Part shown: positions 36,691 to 47,188 of the stretch, in pieces | How the letters are laid out: every line of letters starts with the position of its first letter | Position numbering within the stretch: the stretch's first letter is position 1 | Origin: Tolypeutes matacus | Taxonomy: Eukaryota; Chordata; Mammalia; Cingulata; Chlamyphoridae | Assembly (NCBI GenBank): GCA_026826555.1 | Contig: JAKSZT010054457.1 | Span: 6,101,696-6,165,695 of the forward strand | DNA: 64,000 bases | Reading direction: 5' to 3' | Notes under the pieces: generated by a model | Databases searched by the model: none | Told to the model about the DNA's origin: nothing | What the model saw: the letters and a program-made list of their open reading frames with translations, nothing else | Position numbers and translations under genes: made by a program

Positions 36691-37124
36691 TAAAGTGGGA
36701 GTAGTGAATCATAAACTGAATGTTATGAGAACTTTCTCAGCATAATCCTGCAGACTTGAATACTTGAATAGAGTCCAATAGGAGGCACTCATCAGTCTGT
36801 TCAGGAATAAGCCATTTCTTAGATTAAAACATAGATCTAGCCCTAAACCTTGATAATTTTGTTTCTGATAAACATACTTCATCAGAATATCAACTTTTGC
36901 ATTAAACTAGCTTTCGATAGTATTTTATCCAATGGACTGCACTATGAAGAGTAATATTTACAGAAAACTGAGCCTTAAAGGAAATAGACTGTCCTTACAC
37001 ACAACTAAATGGAATTGTTTACATATTAATTCTATACAGATTTTTTTTTCACTGTGACAAGTAGAAAATAATATGATGAGAATATAAGTGGTACATCAAT
37101 GTAGGAAACAAGAGGAAAAAAGTC
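36691..37124. other. Unique intron
   Basis: No repeat or gene recognised. Confidence 0.4.
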
Positions 37125-38044
37125 TGTGACAGTTTGAAGGTTTGTGCAGATCCCAGAAAAGATCTTCTTGGGGCTAATCCATTCCTGTGCATGTGAGACC
37201 TTTTGATTGGATTGGATTCAGTTAAGGAGACTTTGATTAGATGATTTCAGAGAGGCATGACCCAGAGTGGGTCTAGGTCCTTCTGCTAGAGTCCTTAATA
37301 AATGGAGGACTGAAAGTGGTAGACATAATGTTTTAGTTTGCTACAGGCTGTCAATGCAAAATACCAGAAATGGATTGGCTTCTATAATGGGAATTTATTA
37401 GACTACAAGCTTACAGTTCTGAGGCTGTGAAAGTGTCCAAATCAAGGCATCATCAGAGATGTGATCTCACTAAAGGTCAGCTGCTGGCAATCCTGGGTTC
37501 CTGCCACGTGTTGAGGCAAAATGGCAACTGGTCTCTGCCTTCTATGGCTGCAAGGGATCCTGGAGTCCTCTTTCACATGGCAGGGTAAAATGTTGGCTCT
37601 CGTTCTCTGTGTGCCCCTGCATGTTTCTACCATTTATAAAAGGCTCCAGCAGGAGGGCTGAGACCCACCCTAGGTCAAGCTTCACTGAAGTACTCCATTC
37701 AAAGGCCCCCAACTGAATGCAATCCAATCAAAGGGCCCCACAATCTAATCAAATGATGTTAACTGAAGTGATCTGATCAAAGTGATCTAATCAAAAGGTC
37801 CCTTAACTGAATTTGTCTAAAAGTTCCCACCATATACAACAGGTTTACAGGCACCATATACAATAGAATTTTCTGGGGTCCACAAAAGACTCAAACCAGG
37901 ATACACACAGAGAAAGCCACAGAGATATAGAGAAGGAACCCAGGAGCTCAGAGAGGAACCCAAGAGAAAGGAAGCCACAAACAGAGCAGCCACAAGATGA
38001 AATAATTAGACCTTGAAGAGACGCAGATGCCTCCATGTGCCCAA
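37125..38044 (+). mobile_element. MaLR-type LTR interrupted by a second LTR
   Basis: The outer LTR begins TGTGACAGTTTG at 37125 and reads to about 37328 ('gacccagagtgggtctaggt'), then resumes at about 37906 ('cacagagaaagccacagaga'). Its 3' end is missing. It is homologous to the inner LTR, which lies on the opposite strand. Confidence 0.6.
37329..37905 (-). mobile_element. MaLR-type LTR nested inside the 37125 LTR
   Basis: On the minus strand it starts TGTATCCTGGTTTGAG and ends AAACTAAAACA, with 'ctaataaattcccattatag' (AATAAA) before the end. 577 bp. The 5-bp flanks cataa and cacag match poorly, so the duplication has decayed or the ends are misplaced. Confidence 0.7.
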
Positions 38045-38046
38045 TA

Positions 38047-38285
38047 AGCTGCTGACCTGATTGCTGGGGGAAGGGCACAATGAGTAAGCTAGAAAACTTT
38101 GAAAAGGATCATTAAAAGAAAAAAAAAGTATTTCATCTTGATTGAGCATTACCCTTTCCTCTCAAATGTTTTTCTTGTTTTGCTTTTTTGTTTCTTTTTT
38201 AATTTGTTTTGTTACCTCAACATATTCATGCCCTTGAAACTGTAACTGATATTTCAATTAAAATAATATTCCAGTGTGAGTAGAT
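38047..38285 (+). repeat. Left arm of ~240-bp inverted repeat
   Basis: Reverse-complement match to 39753-39993 at about 85-90% by eye. Landmarks: 'ctgctgacctgattgctggg', 'ttgagcattaccctttcctc', 'tcatgcccttgaaactgtaa', 'aaataatattccagtgtgag'. I do not recognise the family. Confidence 0.85.
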
Positions 38286-38479
38286 AACAATTCCAACGTT
38301 TCTTGTGTCAAATAATTGAGTCAGAGAATACAAATGTCTCATGCTTTATTCCAATAGATACTTGGGATTTATCACATGGCTTTCATCCTTTTATCTTTTA
38401 AGGAAAAAACAGTAGGTCAATTAGTCTTTTAAATTTTCAAAGACATGTAGAACCAGCTGGGATGAGTATTATAGAATAG

Positions 38480-38992
38480 TGTTGCAGTTGGGCAGTTTGA
38501 TGTAATTATGAATTCCAAAAACATAATTGGATCATGCTTGTAAACTGATCTGTTAATCTTGGCATGATTAGGTGATGATTAGGGTGTTGAGCCCCGCCCC
38601 TTGGTGGGTGGGGAATTGAATATAAAAGGCAAGGCAAAGAATAGAGTTGTAGCAGTCTTTTGAGAGCTTAGCAGTTTTGATGTTGGAAAGAAGTCCCCAG
38701 GAGAAGAGAAGCAAGCCGTTCACCTGATCGTCTACAGCTGACCTTGTGGAGGAACAGGAGCTAAGCCTGGAGAGAAACGCAGCCCCGGGAAGAGAGGAAC
38801 CCCAGAAGCCTGAACCCTGGCAAACTCCAGCAGCTGTCTTGCTCTAACACATGGCAATGGACTGTGGTGAGAGAAGAAACTTAACGCTTTATGGTCTGGT
38901 ATCTGTGGACTTCTACCCCAAATAAATACCATTTATAAAGACCAACCCATTTTTGGTATTTCACATTAGCACCCCTTTGGCTGACTAATACA
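38480..38992 (+). mobile_element. Solo LTR with 5-bp target duplication and promoter motifs
   Basis: A 513-bp element from TGTTGCAG to AATACA, flanked by perfect aatag repeats (38475-38479, 38993-38997). It keeps a GC box gccccgcccc (38591-38600), a TATA box tataaaagg (38621-38629) and a polyadenylation signal AATAAA (38921-38926), in correct U3-R order. No internal retroviral genes remain. Likely ERVL/MaLR-related and lineage-specific. Transcription from it would be antisense to MARCHF1. Confidence 0.85.
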
Positions 38993-39139
38993 AATAGTGT
39001 GTTCAAATTAGGTCCAAGAAATATTTTTCTCTGGATAAAGAGAAGAGCTTATTCTTTTGTGAAACTTCCATTCATAAATAGCGTCCTTTCTCAGTAGATT
39101 TGAGCCCACACAATCATTAACCTATGTTCTTAATTATTA

Positions 39140-39300
39140 TGCAGAGAGGGTTTCAATGGCACCCAGTTCATTCATTCATTTTATGCATTGTACTAGGCAT
39201 CTACTACATGCCAGTTATGTACAATAGTGAACAAGATAGAAAATAATCCTGCCCTCAGACAGCTTACAGTCCACTAGGAGAAGATAGTAAAAGATGAATT
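39140..39300 (+). repeat. Ancient L2/MIR-class repeat
   Basis: 'tctactacatgccagttatg', 'aatagtgaacaagatagaaa' and 'ctgccctcagacagcttaca' match the widespread mammalian 'tactatgtgccaggc' repeat. Family name uncertain. Confidence 0.55.
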
Positions 39301-39752
39301 ACTTGCAATATTTTGCAATAAAACTGAAAGATGTGGTAGTATGTGGGTAATAGGGTGGAGAACAAATAATTTCCTGTAACTCCAGATGGAATGATATAGG
39401 TAATTCAAAGAGAGCTTGTCTCTATCATATGTTTAGCCTTTAATCATGAGACCCGTCATATCTAAAGGTATATATTAAAAACTGTAAACACACAGGAAAA
39501 CGACTGTCTTTTTTGTTCTCCATGCTTCACATAACCTAGGCAAATTAAGCAGGTGTGACTTACCAGTTGGATATTAGGATGCTGAGGGGAGAGAACTGGG
39601 AATATGGAGCAGGATTTGATAGAGGGTAACACAAAGGAATTTTCAATAAACAACCCTTGAATGATCAGTGTTGGATGTAATAGATCAGATGGAACATACT
39701 CTTTAGTACTTCCTTATTAGTAGATTCAATTATACACTGTGTTAGCTCTGTT

Positions 39753-39993
39753 CTATACTCACACTGGAATATTATTTTAATTGAAATAGCAATTACAGTT
39801 TCAAGGGCATGAATGTGTTAAGGTGACAAAACAAATAAAACAAAACAAAAAAAGCAAAACAAGACAAACATTTTAGAGAAAGGGTAATGCTCCAATCAAG
39901 TTGAAGTACTTTTCTTTTCTTTTCAAGATCCTTTTTAAAAATTTTGTAGTTTACTCATGTGTCCTTCCCCACAGCAAACGGCTCAGCAGGCTG
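39753..39993 (-). repeat. Right arm of ~240-bp inverted repeat
   Basis: Reverse complement of 38047-38285. Similarity fades beyond 39993 and below 39753. Spacer is about 1.47 kb and includes the solo LTR at 38480-38992. Confidence 0.85.
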
Positions 39994-40954
39994 TTGGTAT
40001 CCCTTTCTTATTGAATGAAGTGGTGAGAAGGTAAGGTAAGGGGGCACAGGAATTTGCTGTAGAAAACTTACCTGGTTCCTTTGGATACTGAATTTGAAGA
40101 CAAAATCATTTCCTATAAGTGTCCTAAATCATTTAAACTTGCCCATAGGGCTCATATCATAAAGGAACTGAGACTGAATTCAAGAAGATGAGAGAATGAG
40201 TATGCATTGTGAATTATAGGAGTATGGATGGTTTTTGCAAGAAGTATGGAGAAAGCCTGTCTGGCTCATACTAGGGCAGAGATTTTCCTTGCTTCGAGGC
40301 TTATTCTTTATAAAGAAATGAAACAGCAAACCTATTTCCCAGAACTAGGTTCTTATTAAAGGTGAACAGCCTAGAGACATCAAGATTTCTTTTACTGAGG
40401 GCTTTCTTTTCATGAAATCCTAAGTATCCTGAATAAAATTGAGAATTGGGAAGGAATCTGATGAGAACTCCAGGAACCCTAGACAGATGCCACAGTGTAC
40501 ATGCCCACTAAAACCCTTGCCAACAATTAAAAAAGAATCTTGCAGAAGCTCATTCAGAATTGATTTTGCTTTTTTGTAGATCCAATTCCAAGACTCTAAT
40601 TTGTTGTTGTTGATTCAAGCAGTAGGGAGCAACTATATATTTATCCCTTATGTTAAATAAGGGATATAAGCAGAATAGGAATGCTTCACTGCTCTGAGGG
40701 ACAACTGGAATGAGGATAAACAGCCATATATATGTGTTTCAAGCCACTGAAGGTGATAATGTTCTTCAGCCTGCAAAATAATTGAAGTGCATAAAATGAT
40801 GCAACTGAGTTATTAGGAAAAGACATTGGGTAAAATATCCTTGTTTAAGAAGGAAGATTTGTTTTAGAAAGATCTATTTTGAAAGATTTTAATCAGAAAT
40901 GGTTTAAGTAAAACTGAAGTTTTGGTGCTTAAAGTAGAGCCTCTTAGTTATTTT
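39994..40954. other. Unique intron
   Basis: No repeat or gene recognised. A perfect 10-bp stem with a 5-nt loop lies at 40642-40666 (tatcccttat/ataagggata). Confidence 0.45.
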
Positions 40955-41180
40955 GTGGCAGTGTGGCACAGTGTGATGAGCATGAGTTTGAGAATCAGGT
41001 AACTGTGGGAGTGTGTGATACTGAGAAGGTTTGATACTGGGTCTCATTTTCCTCATTTGTAAAATGTGTTTGATATGCCTACATCAAGTGGGGTTGTAAT
41101 GAAGATTAAATTAATTTAAGTGATATATTTTAAAAATCTGGCATGTAATAAAAATCCAGTATGTGCTGGTTGCATTAGTG
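40955..41180 (+). repeat. MIR SINE
   Basis: 'ggtctcattttcctcatttg', 'ttgtaatgaagattaaatta' and 'tctggcatgtaataaaaatc' follow the MIR layout. Confidence 0.7.
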
Positions 41181-41189
41181 AAATAGAAA

Positions 41190-44100
41190 ATTCTCCATAA
41201 TGATCTGGGATCCATTTTGAATTTGCCTATGTGTAATTTAGCAACATTATTCAATAGTGTGCAAGAAGACACTAGCTAGGAATCTCACTTCATCCCTTAA
41301 CCTGTTCACGTTATGAGTGACAAGACCTCCAGATTAGGAGAGAATCTATGTAATCATTGGGGAATGAACCTTTGGTAACCTTGACTCTCTTGAGCAATGG
41401 ATGCTACATCAAATTAAGGAGGGAATTAACATAGAATTAATGTAGTATTTACCAATATAGTTCTTTATTTTTTAAAAATAATGTTTTTAAAACTAAAACA
41501 TTGTAAGTCATTATGGTGGAAATGCAGAAATACCAAAATAATTATTCCTTTTTATTTGACATGTTTTGCACAGAGGTTATATATTATTAACTATCCAATA
41601 TTCAACAGTTTTAATCTACAAAAATGACAAGTGCACTGTTTCAAATTAATAAATGTTAAAGTAAACTTGATAGGCTGTCTCATTTTATTTGTAGAAATAT
41701 GAGACAGAAAATAAATGGGTGAATGGAGTTGAATATTTTGTATTACATATTTGCTAAATAGTTTCTATATGGAAATTATATAAAGAAATATTTAAGGTGA
41801 GGACATAGATAAAATTGTCAGTGGTATTTGCTGTCTTCCTAGGCTTGGCTTCATATCCAACAGCTGTTTTCTCCCATTCAGAAGTGCTTTAAAACTGAAC
41901 CCCAAGCAATTCTTCAGCTTCAGAACAGGAGATTAGTTTGTTTCCTGATCGATATAATGTGTATTTCCAAACTGCACTGAGGGCCACTGTGCTTTTTACA
42001 TTTTTGACTTTTTGACTTTCCTGGTTCTTTAGAATTACTTCTGACCTGGGTAACTCAGCAGATTAATGGAGCTTTTACTGTGTGTTTTAAAATAGCTGAG
42101 TTACTGACTTGAAGATGATGAAACTTGCTCTTACTTGAATAAAACCCTTGATTTTATTTTGACTAAATATTTTCTTTTTGAAATATTAAGAGATCTCGAT
42201 AACATTACTAACTGTACAGTTTGGTGTAGTAATAGTAGCAATTAATGAAGTAAGACTTTATTGATATCTTTAGAAACTATTAAACCCCAGGATTCATCAG
42301 ACTATGAAGATTTGCCCCTTTCTACTTTAAGAAGCCATTTTATCTAAACAGAATCTGTAGTCCCATTGGTTAATGGTACAAATTCAGAATCATTAGCTAA
42401 ATTAATTGTTTCATATGCTTGCTCTTTAGAACGTTATAAACTGTGATGGAATTACTGAATTGAGAGCAATTAACTGGATGTACTTCTATATATTCTGACC
42501 AAACGTTATACCTGGCATTCTTAATGACCACTTAACAACTACCAAAAGAAAACTGTTAATGAAACTTAAAGCCATCAACATAAACCACCTAAAACACTTT
42601 AAAAATGCCTCAGAACCTGAAAAGTCATTATGGATAATGCTTTTGAATAGTATTCCAGGGCACCTTGTTTTTAAAGGGGAAACTGAGAATTTGGAATACT
42701 TTTCCAAGGTTTTAAAGCCCATAAATCATAAATCATAGACTAATGTGTTAGATCAGAAATTGAAAACGACCAAGGTGCTTAGATGATTGGAGATGTAATG
42801 AGGTTTCAATATCAGAAAGATATGGACAGGTGGGGAATGTGGGAACTTTGAAAGCAAATGACCTTTGAAAGGGGTCAGCTGCCACTCAGATCTGCTGGTT
42901 GCTGTCATCTGGGAATGTGGTTCCAGAAAAGCCAGATATTGGGATTTTTTTTCAACCAAATTGAGATGTGTGGAATTTTATGTGAAATTATCAGATGTTT
43001 AAATGTTGGTAACTAATTCAAATTTTAAGCCCAGTGGATCAAAGAAAACACATCTGTGGGCTGACAGTTAGCAACCTCTGGATTAGATTCTAACATCTCC
43101 CGCAGATACATAAGTACTATTAAAAATGAAAGATGTTGACATGCTGTCCTTCATCAATATTTATGATCAAAGGAAATGTCTTTTAAAAGAAGCTACCATG
43201 CTTCATTAATTAACAGTTAGTAGTGGCCACTAGGTTGCAGCAACATATTCATTATTATGATTTAAAAAGATAGATGTAGTCACTGCCTTCTGGCTTTTAA
43301 ATAGGTTAGCTGAGAAAAAATCTTTTCCTTATAGGGTTGTAAATTATTGGGAATGGGTTATTAAGAAAGGATCAAAGTTTTATATAAGAAGTGATTCTAC
43401 AGAAGCTGAAGGTAGAACAAGTTGACCATTTAAAACCCTTCCCAGAATCAAATTTTGTCTATTATACAAAAAAAGAGGAGAGAAAATTTGAGTATTCATT
43501 ATCATAGATTGTTGCTAATGGATTGCAATATTATGTATGACAATGTTGAAGTGAAAATTTTATATGGGTGTAAGGTGAAAAAAATCATGGTGAAATATAC
43601 AGATGCTATAAAACAATTTGTAGTTCCCCAAGGGGTAAGAAGAAAAATTTACAGAATCATGGAGGACAATGTGTTATTTAGCTACTCTGGACAGTACACA
43701 GCATCTGTTCAGAGGATAGAGCAAAGGGCATGGAATAAGGGCCCATTTCTATTTCTGGCATTGATTACTCTGGGACCCAGAGGCACAGAGTATCACCTTT
43801 TGGCACTCAGGTTAGCCCATAAGTTAAAAAAAAAAAAATAGACAATGCATATTCCAGAGGCACTTTGTACATACTTTTTGATATCTATAAGACATTGCAG
43901 ATTTTAAAAATCAAGGTTACTACAAAAACAGGGAATGTACTATCAATTCTCCCTTGCTCCATAATTTACAGAATTAATGAAGAATTACAATGGCTAACAC
44001 CAATCAGATGTTTTTTAGAATATCCTTTTTTTTTTTTCTTTCATTTCTGCTTATCCTGGAACCTATTATGTACATATCCAAGGGGTGTTTTTTATCCACT

Positions 44101-44946
44101 TTTGTTCTGTATTTAATTTAAATGAAAAAGAAGCTATAGGCAGAGTCATTATCGCAGTCTCCATACTGTCCCTTGGAAATTGAGATACCATATCTGTAAG
44201 GCTACAGTTAGGCAAAAAGATGAATATGTTACATGCAAAAATCTCAGGGTCCAGCTATCAAGCATGAACTACATAAAGTTCATTGTCTGTGTTTGAATTC
44301 TTTACAATTTGCCCTTTGCTAGCTTTGAGTGAGATATGAACATTAGATTTGACTCACATTCTTACCATTATTTAGAAAAATATGACATAAATGAGGAATT
44401 TGAAGGTAAAGTTATAGATTAAAAATATACTTACCTCTGTCTTACAGCTTGATATACAATATGAACAATAATACTTCTTTCTATCTACTCTAATTATACA
44501 TGAAACATCAAACTAAATAATGAAATAAAAACAATATAAAAAAACAAGTCCACACCTTACATGCCTGACTTTCAAGAAATGTGGAGTTCATTTAGTTTAA
44601 AGTAACCTATCAGCTAACCTTCTTGGGGAATGACCTCAGCAAATTAAAATGTTCTACAGTTTCCACCAACTCAATTACATAGAATTATAAGTATATTTTG
44701 CATCACTGATTATATATGTGTATGTGTGAGTAATTGTGAAAAGTGATAAAAAAAATTAGTTACCAACATTTAAGAAAGAAAGAGTTATCTGCAAAGACTT
44801 GGCTGTGTTTTACACCTCAGCTCAACATAGGGTATATACCTTTTGTGGATATTAGCACATTAGCAGAGTCTCACTGGGGAAGGAAATGAAATTTTAAAAC
44901 AGGCCTGTTTTGCAAGCTCTCTCTTCAAGACCAATTCCGGCAGATA
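41190..44946. other. Unique intron 3' of the MARCHF1 exon
   Basis: AT-rich intron. A 128-codon plus-strand frame at 43455-43841 has no recognisable domain and ends in poly-Lys from an A-run. A weak MIR-like stretch lies near 43710-43815. Nothing else is supportable. Confidence 0.5.
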
Positions 44947-44952
44947 CCCTAC
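44947..44952 (-). other. MARCHF1: Splice donor of the MARCHF1 RING exon
   Basis: On the minus strand the exon ends in codon AAG (Lys) and is followed by GTAGGG, a consensus-type donor. The conserved family sequence stops at this Lys; the open frame that continues past it (VGYLPEL...) is intron read-through and does not resemble the family. Confidence 0.9.
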
Positions 44953-45133
44953 CTTCCGGAGGGGCTTGAGCTTGGTCTCCATTATGAAGTCATACTTGCA
45001 GAGCTCGCAACAGCGTGTGTCTGAACTCTTGATCCACTGGTGGAGGCAGGACTGGTGGACAAAGCGCAGTGTCCCCGTGCAGCGACAAGGTGTGATGAGA
45101 GGACTCTCTTCATCCCCTTCGCAGTGACAGATC
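44953..45133 (-). CDS. MARCHF1: MARCHF1 internal exon encoding most of the RING-CH zinc finger
   Basis: MARCHF1 is a membrane-embedded E3 ubiquitin ligase of endosomes and plasma membrane. It downregulates MHC class II and CD86 in dendritic and B cells (family knowledge). The exon is one base plus 60 codons. Its peptide starts [16 protein letters not shown] and ends [10 protein letters not shown]. Visible C4HC3 ligands are the second Cys of the first pair (ICHC), the C-x-C pair (PCRC), H-x2-C (VHQSC) and the last C-x2-C pair (CELC). The first ligand Cys must lie in the preceding exon, because the Arg codon before Ile is split across the intron. The end matches the family just before the first membrane segment. 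Residues [22 protein letters not shown] and KYDF match MARCHF1 better than its paralogue MARCHF8 as I recall them. There are no stops or frameshifts, and both splice sites are intact. Exon boundaries come from AG and GT at the ends of the homology. The apparent ATG four codons upstream is intronic. Confidence 0.95.
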
Positions 45134-45147
45134 CTGGGAAAAGACAT
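45134..45147 (-). other. MARCHF1: Splice acceptor of the MARCHF1 RING exon
   Basis: On the minus strand a pyrimidine-rich tract (tgtcttttcccag) runs straight into the exon base G at 45133. The intron enters in phase 2: two bases of the Arg codon come from the upstream exon. This decides the exon start and shows that the in-frame ATG inside the tract is not a start codon. Confidence 0.9.
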
Positions 45148-46639
45148 AGCAGCCAGTATGAGATCCCACAGAGAGCATTTCTCACCAGTAGATTTCCACT
45201 CTCGCTTACACCAAGATGTATTAGAATCTACAGCCTAAGATTTAGAATGCGTGGGCATTTTGATGCTAGAACCAAACTTATTAATTTACTTTCACTTGTG
45301 AGGCTGATTGCTGTACTCTAAAGACATGTTATAAGGCATTGGATACTGGCACATCAAAAATGCACTGCATTTTATTCCTACACAGAAGTCATTTTTAACA
45401 ATATGACTCTTGAGCTATGCCTCCAGTTTAATCTATTTGATAGGCCAATGTCTATGGGCATAAGCACAAAATTTATAATTTATAAGAATTCTAAGGAATG
45501 CTGTATTCTGAGAACTTCTTTGTTTTACTTTGATGCTAGTGTTATAAAGATATGGTATGTAACCTAGTAAATATGGTATCATAGCATTGTGGAAGAATAC
45601 TGAAAAATTTTAAGGCACTACACAAGGAATAAAGTGAATACAGAAATTTTTAGCCTGAAAATATTACAAAGATTTTCCTAGCAAGATGCACACATAGCTG
45701 ATCACAATGAATGGGTTAAATTAACAATAATTATCATTGTTAAAAAAGTCACAAAAATTACTGATTAAACCAAGTCCAAGTACAGTAAATCTTAGTGTTT
45801 AAAAATATTAATTGCTATGGCTGCCAATGAATTGAGAGTTCAACTAGTTTCTGAATTACTATGAATTCTAGTTTCATGGATTTACAGTCTATGAACTATT
45901 CATTATTCTTATATTCAAATTATTTGAAATAATTTTTTTTTTCTCTTTGGATGTGGTAAGCCTTTTTTACTACTAGGTCATGAGTTCAAATCTTAGCCCT
46001 TCTATAATTCTTACAATTTAATCAGCTGTTAGGTATTACTAACACATTTAATGAGAAATATTACTTTAAATCTGTTATAAATATGAAGGTAGTATTTAAA
46101 AAAAATTAAAAATCGATATATTTACTTTGTTTTTGAGCTGAGTCACACTGGCAGGTGGGAGAATGTATAAATTACTGCTACTACTCTTTTAGTTTAGGTC
46201 TATATGCCCTGTTCTCCAGAAGCATGAATTTTAAAGAGTACTCTCACTATATATATATATATTTATATCAGTTATCTCCCCAGGGGAAATGAAATAGCAC
46301 CTCAGATTGTGACTGCAATAAGACACAGGAATTGAAACTTCAATGCTCCCCACCCTCAAAATAAAGAAGTATGACATAGTATGCTAGTATTGTTAATTTC
46401 TTCACTTAAGTAAAAATAAAATAAGCCAACAAGAACACTGACTTCTAAAATCCTTGGGGTTGGAGTGTGGGGTGAGAGCACAAGGAAGTTCAAAATCAGG
46501 GCCTCCCCATCCCTTGTATTGAGTTAGGCAGTAGCAGTGTTGGGTGTAGCTGTACATAAGATCAGTGTGGTGGGGGAAAAATAAAAATGATCTGAAAGCC
46601 TGTTCTTTAATATGAGAGCCTTAAACCTCTCCTCTTTTC
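45148..46639. other. Unique intron 5' of the MARCHF1 exon
   Basis: AT-rich sequence with no repeat I recognise apart from an (AT)n run near 46248-46267. No second exon is visible in either orientation. Confidence 0.5.
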
Positions 46640-46760
46640 AAGCCTGTTGGTGATAGGGATCAGGGACTGCGGCTCACTCTAATTTGTATGACACCCTGTT
46701 GCCAATAGAGAATTGGTTACATGTTAGTTGCTCGATCAATGTCTGTTGACTAAGTGAACT
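46640..46760 (+). mobile_element. L2 LINE 3' end
   Basis: 'gatagggatcagggactgcg' and 'gctcgatcaatgtctgttga' match the L2 terminus. Confidence 0.6.
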
Positions 46761-46780
46761 ATTCAATCAACAAATTGAAT

Positions 46781-46820
46781 AAAAGCAACCAGTGGAAGCC
46801 AAAAGCAACCAGTGGAAGCC
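46781..46820 (+). repeat. Perfect 20-bp tandem duplication
   Basis: aaaagcaaccagtggaagcc occurs twice back to back with no mismatch. It is not in a named repeat and not a simple repeat. Confidence 0.95.
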
Positions 46821-46972
46821 AAACTAGGCTTCTATAGCACTTTATCTGGTTGTGGTATTTATTTTTGGAGCCACTGAAATCTAATTCAAGTATAGAAAAT
46901 AGAGGTTGATTTTGCTGAGGCCTTGAACCTCTTATCTCCCTGTTTCCACACAAAAATAGTTCTTAGGCCCAG

Positions 46973-47188
46973 GGGTCAGCAAACTATGGCCCAATTCTGC
47001 CTGCTGCATGTTTTGTAGTTAAAGTTTTATTGGAACACAGCCACATCCACTCATTTGCATATTGTCAAGGGATATTTCTGCAATATAACAAACAGGAGCA
47101 TTGCTCCTGCTGCAGAGACTACAAGACCCTCAAAGATTACTGTATTTACTATCTGGCCCTTTAAAGAAAAAGTTTGCTGACCCTTGCC
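46973..47188. mobile_element. hAT-type MITE
   Basis: Inverted termini caggggtcagcaaact and agtttgctgacccttg enclose 'agttttattggaacacagcc' and 'tactatctggccctttaaag', the hallmark of an abundant mammalian hAT family. I could not define a clean 8-bp duplication. Confidence 0.8.

Noticed and set aside
43455..43841. 128-codon plus-strand frame
   Set aside because: No recognisable domain, ends in poly-Lys from an A-run, no splice or promoter context.
1..44952. Next MARCHF1 exon (first transmembrane segment)
   Set aside because: I looked on the minus strand for the reverse complement of the expected WEKLQM start and found no candidate with splice sites.
44953..45133. Paralogue MARCHF8 instead of MARCHF1
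   Set aside because: The residues at the variable positions ([26 protein letters not shown]) fit MARCHF1 as I recall it; a direct alignment would settle it.
44860..45147. Full 95-codon minus-strand frame as a short stand-alone MARCH protein
   Set aside because: The first four codons and the last 31 lie in introns: conserved sequence begins after an AG acceptor and stops at a GT donor.
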